Under the pieces are notes generated by a model that did not search any database, was not told where the DNA came from, and saw only the letters and a list, made by a program, of their open reading frames with translations. Position numbers and translations under genes: made by a program. From contig JASANZ010001762.1 of assembly GCA_030849805.1 (NCBI GenBank), positions 1 to 14,141 on the forward strand: DNA of 14,141 nucleotides, read 5' to 3'. This DNA is from Sergeia podlipaevii (taxonomy: Eukaryota > Euglenozoa > Kinetoplastea > Trypanosomatida > Trypanosomatidae). This document shows, in pieces, positions 7,691 to 14,141 of the stretch; position 1 is the stretch's first letter; every line of letters starts with the position of its first letter.

Positions 7691-7716
7691 GGGAGAGAAG
7701 GGGGGGGGGAGGAGGG
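7691..7716 (+). other. G-rich tract with G-quadruplex potential
   Basis: A GGG, a run of ten G (7700-7709), GG and GGG lie within 26 bases, enough for a four-run quadruplex on the plus strand. It is some 210 bases past the end of the minus-strand eIF4B-like gene, where it would be C-rich in that gene's transcript. It is weaker than the motif at 5331-5352 because two runs must come from one G10 tract. Confidence 0.4.
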
Positions 7717-7927
7717 AATTTATGATGTCCACCACGCCGCCAGATCAACAAGGACTGAAACGAAGAAGAAGAAAAAATGAAAGAAAGTGAAGAGAGAACT
7801 ACACGCCAAAGCGTAAAAGAACCTCTCCCTCTCATATACCTCTCTTTCTCTCCTCTACTCTCCTTTCCTTCTGCTTTTTTGTTTTTGTTTTTGCCCCGCT
7901 CTCCTTCTCTCCTTACCCCCTCTCTTC

Positions 7928-9142
7928 TTACTTGCGGAATTCGCCCCACCTGTCATCACCAGCAGGCGGAGCTATAACGGGGGTACGGGCCTTATCGCCA
8001 CCCTCGCGACGAGGTCCATCGCGACGACCTCCGTCGTTCTTGTCGCCGCCAGCACCACCACGGCCGCGACCGGCGCCACGAGCGCCACCACGTCCACCAC
8101 GGCGGTCGCCGCTGTCATCCTTGCGTGTGGGCACCTCCGCCGTGGGCTCATCACGCCAGTTACCAAAGGAGGGGGGATCCACAGGCCCAACGGGGCTGCC
8201 GCGCTCGTTACCGCTGCCCCTGCGGTTGTTAGTGCTGTTGTTGTTGTTGTTCCGGAAGTCAAGGCGGTCGTCGCTGCGGTTCTCTCGCAGCTTGGCAAAG
8301 TCTGGCTGCTCCACGGCCTCATCGGTGCGCCAGTTGCCGAAGTCAGCAGGGGCTTGCATGGGGGATGAGGAATCGGTAGGAGAGCCCTGCACCGCGGAGC
8401 CAAGAAGGTCGCGCGAAAGTTCGCCTAAGTCAACGCGGGAGCCAAAATTTGACCTGCTGGCGCCGTTGCGCATGCCACTAAGGCTGCCCATCTCAAACTG
8501 TCCCTCTGGCTGGGGTCCGCCAAAGGCGTCGCGAGAGAGATCCATTCCCGCGAGGCCGCTGGCCACCTGCTGGCCTGCCTGATCCCGAGAGAAGCCTGGG
8601 CCGCCCTTGGCCGTCGCGCCGTTGTTAAGCAGGCGCTCCACCTGCTTCGGGGTGGCAAGATCAACGTACATCTTGCGTCCGCGCTGCATGGTTCCGTCGA
8701 GCACAAGCGCGACGGCGATGGCCTGCGCGCTATTAAACTCCACAAAGGCAAACGTCTTGCCATCCTGGTTGATGAGGCGGTGGGTGACTACAGTCGACTC
8801 GTTGAATAGAGTGAGGAAGTCCTCCTCGGTGGTACCGTTACGAAGGTTACCAAAGTGCGCCACAAACGGGGGCTGCAGGTCATTGAAGGTGACCTGGCGA
8901 TCTGGCTGCAGCACCTGCGCCGTACGGAAGCTCTCCTGGTCACCAAGCGCGTTGTTGGCGGTACGGCTGTACTCGTGGCGCTGCTTTGCGATCTTCTCTT
9001 CTAGTTTCGCCTGTACCTGCTGCTCCGTTGTCATCTGACTGTCGTCGGCCCAGTCATAGACGTCATCGCCGATGTAGTCCTCGTTGAACTCATTCAGGTT
9101 GATGATCTTCTTGCCACGTCCTTTCTTTCCTTTAGGCGCCAT
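7928..9142 (-). CDS. eIF4B-like RNA-binding protein (RRM plus FGNWR repeats, RGG tail)
   Basis: eIF4B assists the eIF4A helicase and promotes mRNA recruitment to ribosomes in the cytosol. The 404-residue product begins like animal and fungal eIF4B: a Lys/Gly-rich patch (4-12), an I-x-L-x-x-F segment (14-19), acidic residues, and W-A-D-D at 31-34. A single RRM follows (about 92-163), with RNP2 at 93-100 ending F-G-N-L and RNP1 K-T-F-A-F-V-E-F at 129-136. The usual RNP2 aromatic is His96 and the RNP1 Gly is Thr130. The rest is low complexity: F-G-N-W-R at 268-272 and 326-330, a related R-W-G-E-F-R at 398-403, an Asn run near 298-306, and an RG/GGR-rich stretch at 347-381. The ATG at 9142 follows a T12 tract (minus strand) with an AG that gives a 13-nt leader. 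GC3 is high. It may correspond to a known trypanosomatid single-RRM protein such as RBP23, but I cannot verify that. RRM is certain, eIF4B kinship likely. Confidence 0.8.
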   Translation of the reverse strand: MAPKGKKGRGKKIINLNEFNEDYIGDDVYDWADDSQMTTEQQVQAKLEEKIAKQRHEYSRTANNALGDQESFRTAQVLQPDRQVTFNDLQPPFVAHFGNLRNGTTEEDFLTLFNESTVVTHRLINQDGKTFAFVEFNSAQAIAVALVLDGTMQRGRKMYVDLATPKQVERLLNNGATAKGGPGFSRDQAGQQVASGLAGMDLSRDAFGGPQPEGQFEMGSLSGMRNGASRSNFGSRVDLGELSRDLLGSAVQGSPTDSSSPMQAPADFGNWRTDEAVEQPDFAKLRENRSDDRLDFRNNNNNSTNNRRGSGNERGSPVGPVDPPSFGNWRDEPTAEVPTRKDDSGDRRGGRGGARGAGRGRGGAGGDKNDGGRRDGPRREGGDKARTPVIAPPAGDDRWGEFRK

Positions 9143-9154
9143 GATTGAAGTGCC

Positions 9155-9180
9155 CCTTTAAAAAAAAAAAACGAAAAGGG
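9155..9180 (-). promoter_or_regulatory. Probable spliced-leader acceptor for the eIF4B-like gene
   Basis: On the minus strand CCCTTTTCG and twelve T (9180-9160) are followed directly by AAAG. The AG at 9157-9156 gives a 13-nt leader before the ATG at 9142. If that AG is too close to the tract, the next candidates lie upstream near 9250, after a C7-T3 tract. Confidence 0.45.
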
Positions 9181-9200
9181 TGTGTTGTGTTGTGTTGTGT
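9181..9200. repeat. (TGTGT)4 pentanucleotide microsatellite
   Basis: Four perfect tandem copies of TGTGT (ACACA on the minus strand) lie just upstream of the pyrimidine tract of the eIF4B-like gene's predicted acceptor. Length change here would alter the branch-point region of that acceptor. Confidence 0.65.
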
Positions 9201-9610
9201 TTGTACAGTTAAATAACAAAAAAAAGTGGTAATACGAAAGGGGGGGAAGCTAACGGTTACTTACAAGCGCGGGTCGACGTGCCTTTTTTGGCCTTAAAAC
9301 AACAAAAAAAATGTGAGCTGGAAAAAATTCAAGTGAATGCTTTGGCAAAGGGAGTTTGTGTGAGTGCAAACATCGTAGTAGAAAAGAAAGAAGGAGAAAG
9401 AAGAAAAGATGAGGAACGCAATAGAAATCAGCTGAGCAAAAAAACAATGCCCTGCTAACTGATGGCAGATTATATATATATAGAGAGAGAGGGAGGGAGA
9501 CGACTCTTCAAGTTGAAATTGAGCTCCTCATGCCCTCTCCTTCTTTCCTTTAAAATACCAGGATTTTGCTATTCGTTAATTTCATCATCCATCTTGTGTA
9601 CAGGTACAGA

Positions 9611-9647
9611 ATAATAATAATAATAATAATAAAACACAATAATAATG
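9611..9647. repeat. (AAT)n trinucleotide repeat, block 1
   Basis: About seven AAT units, then a short interruption, then three more. In the minus-strand transcript it reads as a UUA/AUU repeat and would lie in the 3' UTR of the coiled-coil gene. Confidence 0.65.
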
Positions 9648-9826
9648 GAAAGAAAGGAAACCATGTTGACTCAAAACTATAGCAACCAACCCCCCCGCTA
9701 AAACTCTCAGATACACCACTCATAAACAAACAAAATGAGGAGGTAAAAAAGTAGAAGAAAAAAAAGAGATACACACAAAGAGTTTCTCCTTCTCTCCTTG
9801 TCGTGCTCTCTCCGCGCAATCTGCTC

Positions 9827-9847
9827 CATAATAATAATAATAATAAC
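9827..9847. repeat. (AAT)n trinucleotide repeat, block 2
   Basis: About six AAT units in the same predicted 3' UTR as the blocks at 9611-9647 and 10272-10300. Confidence 0.65.
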
Positions 9848-9902
9848 ACTAAATAATGATAAAATCAAACAACAACTAATCGTCATCACCAACAGAAATC
9901 AC

Positions 9903-9926
9903 TTTTTTTTTTTTTTTAAAAAAAAA
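9903..9926. repeat. T15-A9 homopolymer inverted block
   Basis: Fifteen T are followed at once by nine A, a homopolymeric inverted repeat that can form a hairpin in the transcript. Similar but shorter T/A blocks occur elsewhere in the gaps. It is a likely site of length variation and sequencing error. Confidence 0.6.
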
Positions 9927-10271
9927 GAGTACAGTAATCTAATCAGCAAAGAGAGGAAATATATAAAAAAAAAATAGTAATGATAAAAAGATATAAAACG
10001 GAATCAAAAACATTGCCGTCAGCTGAGTAGGGCACACAAAAATAGTGTACACACCGGAGAAGGTGAAGAAGAAAAGAAGAGAAGACACACTCTAGTAGCA
10101 CTTTCCTATTTTTATATCCAGTGCTTGGACGTACGACGTGTACAAAATACTTTCACCTTCTCACTCTCTCTCTCGCTTCTTCCCCACAGCGGAGGAAAAA
10201 AATAAATATGAACGAAAGAAAGAAACGAATATATATGAAAATACAAAAATGAGGCGGAGAAAACACAATGA

Positions 10272-10300
10272 AATTATAATAGTAATAACAATAATAATAG
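10272..10300. repeat. Degenerate (AAT)n repeat, block 3
   Basis: AAT units interrupted by AGT and AAC lie 50-80 bases after the stop of the coiled-coil gene on the minus strand. This is the block nearest that stop codon. Confidence 0.5.
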
Positions 10301-10349
10301 CAAAAGGGCTCACATCATGCGTGTGTTCTTCTTCATTCATCCTCCTTCA

Positions 10350-12800
10350 CTATTCTGTCACAAAAACAATAGAGGAGGCCATACTGCTCTCCCTAATGGC
10401 GAGTGGAGTCGCAGCACCATGACCAGCAATAGACGCATATGCAGAGCTGGGAGCAGCGGGAGCAGTAGAGCGATGAGGCGCGGAGGAGACAGGGGAAGGG
10501 GGCGGGAGAAGCGCTGGACGGCTCATGCTACGTCCGGCTTGACTTCTACTTGTTCCTGGCATCGTGGATGCCTCCCTCTCGCTAGCCCCCTTCAGAATTT
10601 CCTCCGCAGCAGCGATCTTATCGATCAGCAACTTCCGCGTGCTTACTGGACCAGCACTCCCTCTTGTTGGTGTCTTGGCACGTCGCGGCGTAGCAACGCT
10701 GCCTCTGCGTGATGTAAGACCACCACGCAGCGCCTTGGCGCGCTGAACTGTCTCTGTGAGGTCGTTGCTCATCTCCGCGTAGCTCTGCGCCTGTGTCTCC
10801 ATAATTTTTTCCATCTCCTTCTTATCCTTCGTTTGCCGCATGCGTTGCCTTTGAGACATGGCAGCTACCTGCTCTAGTGCCTTGCGCGCCTCCACCACAC
10901 GCGCATCCGCAGCCTGAGCGTCAATGCGCATCGTCGCTAGCATGTCATAACCGTGACTATCAACGGCAGTGGATTGACGAGCTGCAATGCGATTAATAGG
11001 TGCCCGCGGGCTCACGGGTTGCATGGCGGAGAGGCTCTTGATATTTGTGCCGCGCCTGACGTGATGCTGCAGCTCGCGGTTTTGCTTCAGAAGTTCGGCC
11101 TTCTCGGTGCGGAGTCGTGCGCGCTCTCGCCTCCATGCCTCCAGCGCGACGGCGTTCTCCTGTTGTTCCCCCGGCGTGATATCATCATCGCTGAGACAGC
11201 TGCAAAACTCTTTCTGACCTCGCTCCGCCCTCTGCTGCTGCTTCATGGCAACGTAGTTTGGGGCCTGCTTCGTCACATCCTCAGCAGGGTATAGCCGCTC
11301 CACGAAGGCTTCCTTCTTCTGCTTCCGTGTGGTGCGACCGGGAGTAGCAGAGCGCGAGGTGACAGTGGTGGAACGAGCGGCGCGGGGCGGGGCAATGGGG
11401 TTGCCCATTAGGTCTACCCCTCGCCTCACTACGAGTTGATCTCGCAGTGTGTACAAGTCCTCGGTGATGCGCATATCGGTAGTGATGAAGAGCATCTCAA
11501 GTGCCTTATAGCGGCGCTTCGCTTCGCGCTCGCGCTCTCGCATCACCGCCAGCAGTTGCTGCAGAGTGACCTGCTGCGTGCACGTGTCTGACCAGCCCTG
11601 TGCTGCTGCGGAAAGTAAGGCACTCGGCGCAAGAAGAACTGGGGGTGAGGAGACAAACACATGTGCATTGCGCTCCGCCTCTGCCTCTCGCTTCTCCTGC
11701 TCCGTCGGCTTGCGCTTGCGCTGCGGCGCTGCTGGTACTGAAGCAGCAGCAACAGCAACCGCAGCAGCAGTTGCTGCTGCCACCTTGCCGGAGCTGCGGC
11801 TGCTTGTCTGGGACTTGGTGGCTCTACTGCTAGGTGCAGCGGCAGCGGCGGCAGTATGTGGGCTTGTGCGGGGCATCTCAGCAGTTTCCGTATTGCCCGT
11901 AGCGTTTGTGTTATCTGTGTCATGTTGCTGAAACACAGCAGTCTCCTGAATGCCGCCACTGGGCTCTTCTGACGACTCCTTCACGTCCAGCACGACGCCC
12001 TCGCTTCGCCCTCGGTCCTGGCTCGTACCGCGAGACTGGTCCTCAATGTAGAACGCCAGCTCGCTCCCATTGTTTGTCAAAGCCCGACTCATGCTAGGAT
12101 TGGCTGATTCCTCGATGCGGAACTGAATCTCACTTGCACCATAAGGAGGAGGATCGTTGGCTTGACGAAATGAATTTGCAGCTGGGGAATCTGCCCGGAA
12201 GGTGATGCTGCGGTTGCCGTCGTCGTCGTGGTTGTCGTCAAGGTAGAACTGTAGCGAGTGCTCGCTAAGATTCACGCTGTGCATGCGTGAGCCGCTGTGC
12301 CCACCGCGCGTCGGCACAGAATGCCTGGCACCACCGTCGCTCCCATGTCCACCAGTGGCAACGGCTGCGGAACGGTCAATGCGGGGTGTTCCGTAGCGAG
12401 ATGAGTTACGGCTCGGCGGCCGCTTTGGCGGCAACATGTCAGTCAACTTTGTGCCGTTCACGTCAGTAGGCGCTCGTGTGGTTGGGACAGGAGGGGCACC
12501 ATGGGTGCTCATGATGGTGCTATGCTGCTCCCCCTGCTTGGAGCTAACTGCCGCCTCACATGGATTCAGAGTGTCCCCCAAAGGGTACTCATCCTGATCG
12601 TCGTGAGGGATGAGCTGTGGAGCCGGAGAGCTATCGCAGCGCTGACTGCGCGCTGTGTGCGGGGTATTCAAGTGAGAAGCGGAGCGGCTCGGTGGCCTCA
12701 CAGGCGGGGTGCGACTGCCTGGAGGTGTATGTTGGGCACCACGGGATAGAGGAATGGGGGGCACGATCGGTTCCGTTGCTGATCTCTCAACAGCTGACAT
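10350..12800 (-). CDS. Hypothetical Ser/Pro-rich coiled-coil protein
   Basis: I do not recognise this gene. From the ATG at 12800 it encodes 816 residues. The N-terminal 180 are rich in S, P, R and T with many S/T-P sites. Residues 181-276 hold a recurring short motif (see findings). An Ala-rich linker covers about 316-358 and a basic charged stretch 361-378. Helical, coiled-coil-like stretches lie near 408-458, 545-583, 626-692 and 720-742, and the last segment is again basic and S/P-rich. No membrane segment or enzyme motif is seen. This composition suits a cytoskeletal or scaffold protein; that is inference. The frame stays open upstream to an ATG at 12917 (855 residues). That extension is translated through a TTTTC pentamer repeat, giving a K/E/R run, so the shorter form is preferred. 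However, the predicted splice acceptor at 13018-13019 would make 12917 the first AUG of the mRNA. GC3 bias is moderate. Confidence 0.75.
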   Translation of the reverse strand: MSAVERSATEPIVPPIPLSRGAQHTPPGSRTPPVRPPSRSASHLNTPHTARSQRCDSSPAPQLIPHDDQDEYPLGDTLNPCEAAVSSKQGEQHSTIMSTHGAPPVPTTRAPTDVNGTKLTDMLPPKRPPSRNSSRYGTPRIDRSAAVATGGHGSDGGARHSVPTRGGHSGSRMHSVNLSEHSLQFYLDDNHDDDGNRSITFRADSPAANSFRQANDPPPYGASEIQFRIEESANPSMSRALTNNGSELAFYIEDQSRGTSQDRGRSEGVVLDVKESSEEPSGGIQETAVFQQHDTDNTNATGNTETAEMPRTSPHTAAAAAAPSSRATKSQTSSRSSGKVAAATAAAVAVAAASVPAAPQRKRKPTEQEKREAEAERNAHVFVSSPPVLLAPSALLSAAAQGWSDTCTQQVTLQQLLAVMREREREAKRRYKALEMLFITTDMRITEDLYTLRDQLVVRRGVDLMGNPIAPPRAARSTTVTSRSATPGRTTRKQKKEAFVERLYPAEDVTKQAPNYVAMKQQQRAERGQKEFCSCLSDDDITPGEQQENAVALEAWRRERARLRTEKAELLKQNRELQHHVRRGTNIKSLSAMQPVSPRAPINRIAARQSTAVDSHGYDMLATMRIDAQAADARVVEARKALEQVAAMSQRQRMRQTKDKKEMEKIMETQAQSYAEMSNDLTETVQRAKALRGGLTSRRGSVATPRRAKTPTRGSAGPVSTRKLLIDKIAAAEEILKGASEREASTMPGTSRSQAGRSMSRPALLPPPSPVSSAPHRSTAPAAPSSAYASIAGHGAATPLAIRESSMASSIVFVTE

Positions 12801-12802
12801 GC

Positions 12803-12831
12803 TTTCTTTTCTTTTCTTTTCTTTTCTTTTC
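12803..12831. repeat. (TTTTC)n pentanucleotide microsatellite next to the start codon
   Basis: Five perfect TTTTC units plus a partial one lie 3 bases upstream of the ATG at 12800 (GAAAA repeats on the transcribed strand). If translated from 12917 it encodes a K/R/E run, and any change in repeat number not divisible by three units would break the frame. This argues that it is 5' UTR. Confidence 0.75.
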
Positions 12832-13017
12832 TCTAGATGCACAATTTTAGAGTGAGCCTGAAAAGTGGGATAGTAGCTGAGAATTAACTTTGTGTGTGCG
12901 TGTGTAATCGCGTGCAATCAATCTAAGCACTAAACGCTATCAGGTATCTAAATATACTAAATATGCTGGGAAGAGCACGCGAGTATTTCGTTGTTCTTCC
13001 CTTATGCTTCTTTCTTC

Positions 13018-13048
13018 CTTTTTCCAAAAATAGAAAAAAAAAGAAAGG
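13018..13048 (-). promoter_or_regulatory. Probable spliced-leader acceptor for the coiled-coil gene
   Basis: On the minus strand a pyrimidine-rich tract (13048-13026) is followed by the first AG at 13019-13018. The leader would be 100 nt to the ATG at 12917 or 217 nt to the ATG at 12800. No other AUG occurs between the acceptor and 12917, so the choice of acceptor bears on which start is used. Confidence 0.4.
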
Positions 13049-13774
13049 TACTCTCTCTCTTTCTCTCTGTGTTATTGAAAGAAGAAAAAAAAAAGATTAG
13101 CGCGGAATAAAAAAGAGCATAAAACAAGTAAAGATAGTGATAAAGAGCAAGAAAAAAAAAACATGACAACGGGAATAGTATGAAATGCAGCTGCCACATG
13201 TAACACCAATAAGGACTCTTATAAACAGATTTTTTTAAAAAGTACATTTTTTTTCATCTTTAGGAAAACTATCGTCACTTCCTGCTGCCCCTTTCTCTCT
13301 TCCCTTTGCTTTTTTTTCTTCCACATTTCTCTTTCATCTATTCCGTACTACAGGACCCTCCTATCAAAACAGCAACAAAGAGAGAAAAAAAGATATGAAA
13401 AAAAAAACAAAACAAAGTACAAAAATAAACAAGCAAAAAAATAAGCGATAATACAACGATGTATCACCCCCACTTCTTCTGTCTTCCCTTTCCCCCCTCA
13501 GTGCAAACGCGCCCTCACACACATCTTTTCTCTCCCAATTTTCTATTAATAATGATGTGTGATGTGTGTGTGTGAGAGAGAGAGAGATAAGCAGCATTGC
13601 CTGTGAGACAACGAGGTAGAAACAGGTATACCCCCACACACACTCTGCGCGCGCGCACGTTCGAAATGTGCGCACTCCCAACTTCTTTCACTTCTACTCT
13701 TCCCTCCTCCTTCCTCATCATCCCCTCCACCTTCCTTGCATTTCAGTGTGTATGCTTGCCGCGGAAGCTGGACA

Positions 13775-13777
<3 letters not shown>

Positions 13778-13808
<31 letters not shown>

Positions 13809-13823
13809 AAAAAAAAAAAAAAA
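13778..13823. repeat. (TC)14-A18 block; strong acceptor-like signal on the minus strand
   Basis: Fourteen TC units are followed by eighteen A. Read on the minus strand this is CCCTCTC, T18, then GAGAG, a textbook pyrimidine tract with AG directly after it. No convincing minus-strand ORF follows within 900 bases, so it may be a distal acceptor for the coiled-coil gene, mark a non-coding transcript, or be only a microsatellite. Confidence 0.55.
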
Positions 13824-13876
13824 GAGAGGGAGAGAACATCACCATAATTAGCAACAGCAACAATAAACGACGACGC

Positions 13877-13917
13877 ATAATAATAATAATAATAATAGTA
13901 ATAATAATAATAATAAA
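13877..13917. repeat. (AAT)n trinucleotide repeat, block 4
   Basis: About twelve AAT units with one AGT interruption, the longest AAT block in the window. Confidence 0.65.
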
Positions 13918-13987
13918 GGCACAGAAAGCAATGCCTAGATTGAAGTAGAGGAAACAAGTGGCTCATGTCTTTTACAACCCAACTGGC

Positions 13988-14011
13988 ACAACAAACAAAC
14001 AAACAAACAAA
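13988..14011. repeat. (ACAA)n tetranucleotide microsatellite
   Basis: Five to six tandem ACAA/CAAA units near the right edge of the window, in non-coding DNA. Confidence 0.6.
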
Positions 14012-14141
14012 AATAAGATCCTCCCTCAATCAACTACGATAAGAGGTGCAAGAGACACACAAAACAATAATAATAGTAAAGCACGTAACGCTTGACACAC
14101 AAATGTTGCACAAAGATGAAAAGAAGAGGATGGAGGGGGGG

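Larger units (their letters stand above)
5231..7927. other. Convergent strand-switch region (probable transcription termination zone)
   Basis: The last plus-strand gene ends at 5230 and the last minus-strand gene ends at 7928, so two arrays converge on this 2.7-kb interval. In Leishmania and trypanosomes, convergent strand-switch regions are where RNA polymerase II units end, often marked by base J and histone variants; that these marks occur here is inferred. The interval contains both 3' UTRs, a G-quadruplex motif, pentamer and AT repeats, a 178-bp duplication with an N at its joint, a GC-rich island, several T/C and A/G tracts, and no ORF with a recognisable domain. No tRNA or rRNA gene, which sometimes sit in such regions, was seen. 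Confidence 0.75.
9143..10349. other. Intergenic region between coiled-coil and eIF4B-like genes
   Basis: This 1.2-kb gap should hold the 3' UTR of the coiled-coil gene (right side) and the short leader of the eIF4B-like gene (left side), both read on the minus strand. It contains three blocks of AAT trinucleotide repeats, a T15-A9 block, a TGTGT pentamer repeat and several A/G tracts that are pyrimidine tracts on the transcribed strand. Open frames here (for example 9550-9849, 9250-9447) are driven by homopolymers and have no domains. Confidence 0.65.
12918..14141. other. Non-coding region upstream of the coiled-coil gene
   Basis: The last 1.2 kb of the window has no supported gene. It contains the predicted leader and acceptor of the coiled-coil gene, then A/G tracts, a (CT)n-A18 block, (GT)n near 13562-13574, (AAT)n and (ACAA)n repeats. 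A 6-bp hairpin GCGCAC/GTGCGC lies at 13653-13673. The minus-strand frames at 13364-13681 and 13515-13730 have Phe/His-Thr repeats from microsatellites and no domain. The next minus-strand gene would lie beyond the window, and part of this region may be its 3' UTR. Confidence 0.6.

Noticed and set aside
7932..8582. 216-codon plus-strand frame rich in Pro, Ser and Arg
   Set aside because: Reverse complement of the Gly/Arg-rich tail of the eIF4B-like gene.
11543..11959. 138-codon minus-strand frame
   Set aside because: Alternative frame inside the coiled-coil gene over its Ala-rich linker; no independent evidence.
13653..13673. Possible tRNA T-arm or B box (GTTCGAAAT between GCGCAC and GTGCGC)
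   Set aside because: The hairpin resembles a T arm, but there is no A box, anticodon arm or acceptor stem at the right distance, and GC-repeat sequence around it explains the pairing.
1..14141. CRISPR arrays, bacterial operons, IS elements
   Set aside because: No spaced direct repeats, no transposase, and the gene layout is eukaryotic; the tandem repeats seen are simple microsatellites.

Overview
This window looks like nuclear DNA of a trypanosomatid (kinetoplastid protist). No single gene proves it; the layout does. The genes are intron-less and widely spaced, with GC-rich coding sequence between AT-rich, low-complexity gaps full of T/C tracts, (CT)n, (CA)n and (AAT)n repeats. Most genes have a pyrimidine tract followed by an AG shortly before the start codon, the pattern used for spliced-leader trans-splicing. 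The genes form two same-strand arrays pointing at each other, as in convergent polycistronic units. The genus cannot be fixed from this sequence.

Layout. Plus-strand array: the 3' part of a kelch-repeat gene (1-894); a type I DnaJ/Hsp40 with a signal peptide, probably an ER co-chaperone (1679-2845); and a CorA-family Mg2+ transporter (4007-5230). A 2.7-kb convergent strand-switch region without convincing genes follows (5231-7927). Minus-strand array, read right to left: a large Ser/Pro-rich coiled-coil protein of unknown function (10350-12800, possibly starting at 12917), then an eIF4B-like RRM protein (7928-9142). The stretch 12918-14141 is non-coding and contains two possible minus-strand splice acceptors.

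The strand-switch region is the richest non-coding part. It has a clean G-quadruplex motif 100 nt after the CorA stop, and an approximately 80% GC island of unknown origin. It also has a near-perfect 178-bp direct duplication with the window's only N exactly at the junction, most simply explained as two overlapping contigs abutted without merging. A splice-acceptor-like cassette ends in an 18-codon ORF.

The genes show no shared pathway. In trypanosomatids neighbours are co-transcribed whatever their function, so order implies little. The protein features most worth a second look are the eIF4B-like protein, with a eukaryote-type N-terminal signature and FGNWR repeats, and a recurrent short S-x-I/L-x-F-x-I/L-E/D motif in the coiled-coil protein. 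I found no mobile element with recognisable coding sequence, no CRISPR, no tRNA or rRNA, and no clearly new multi-gene system.
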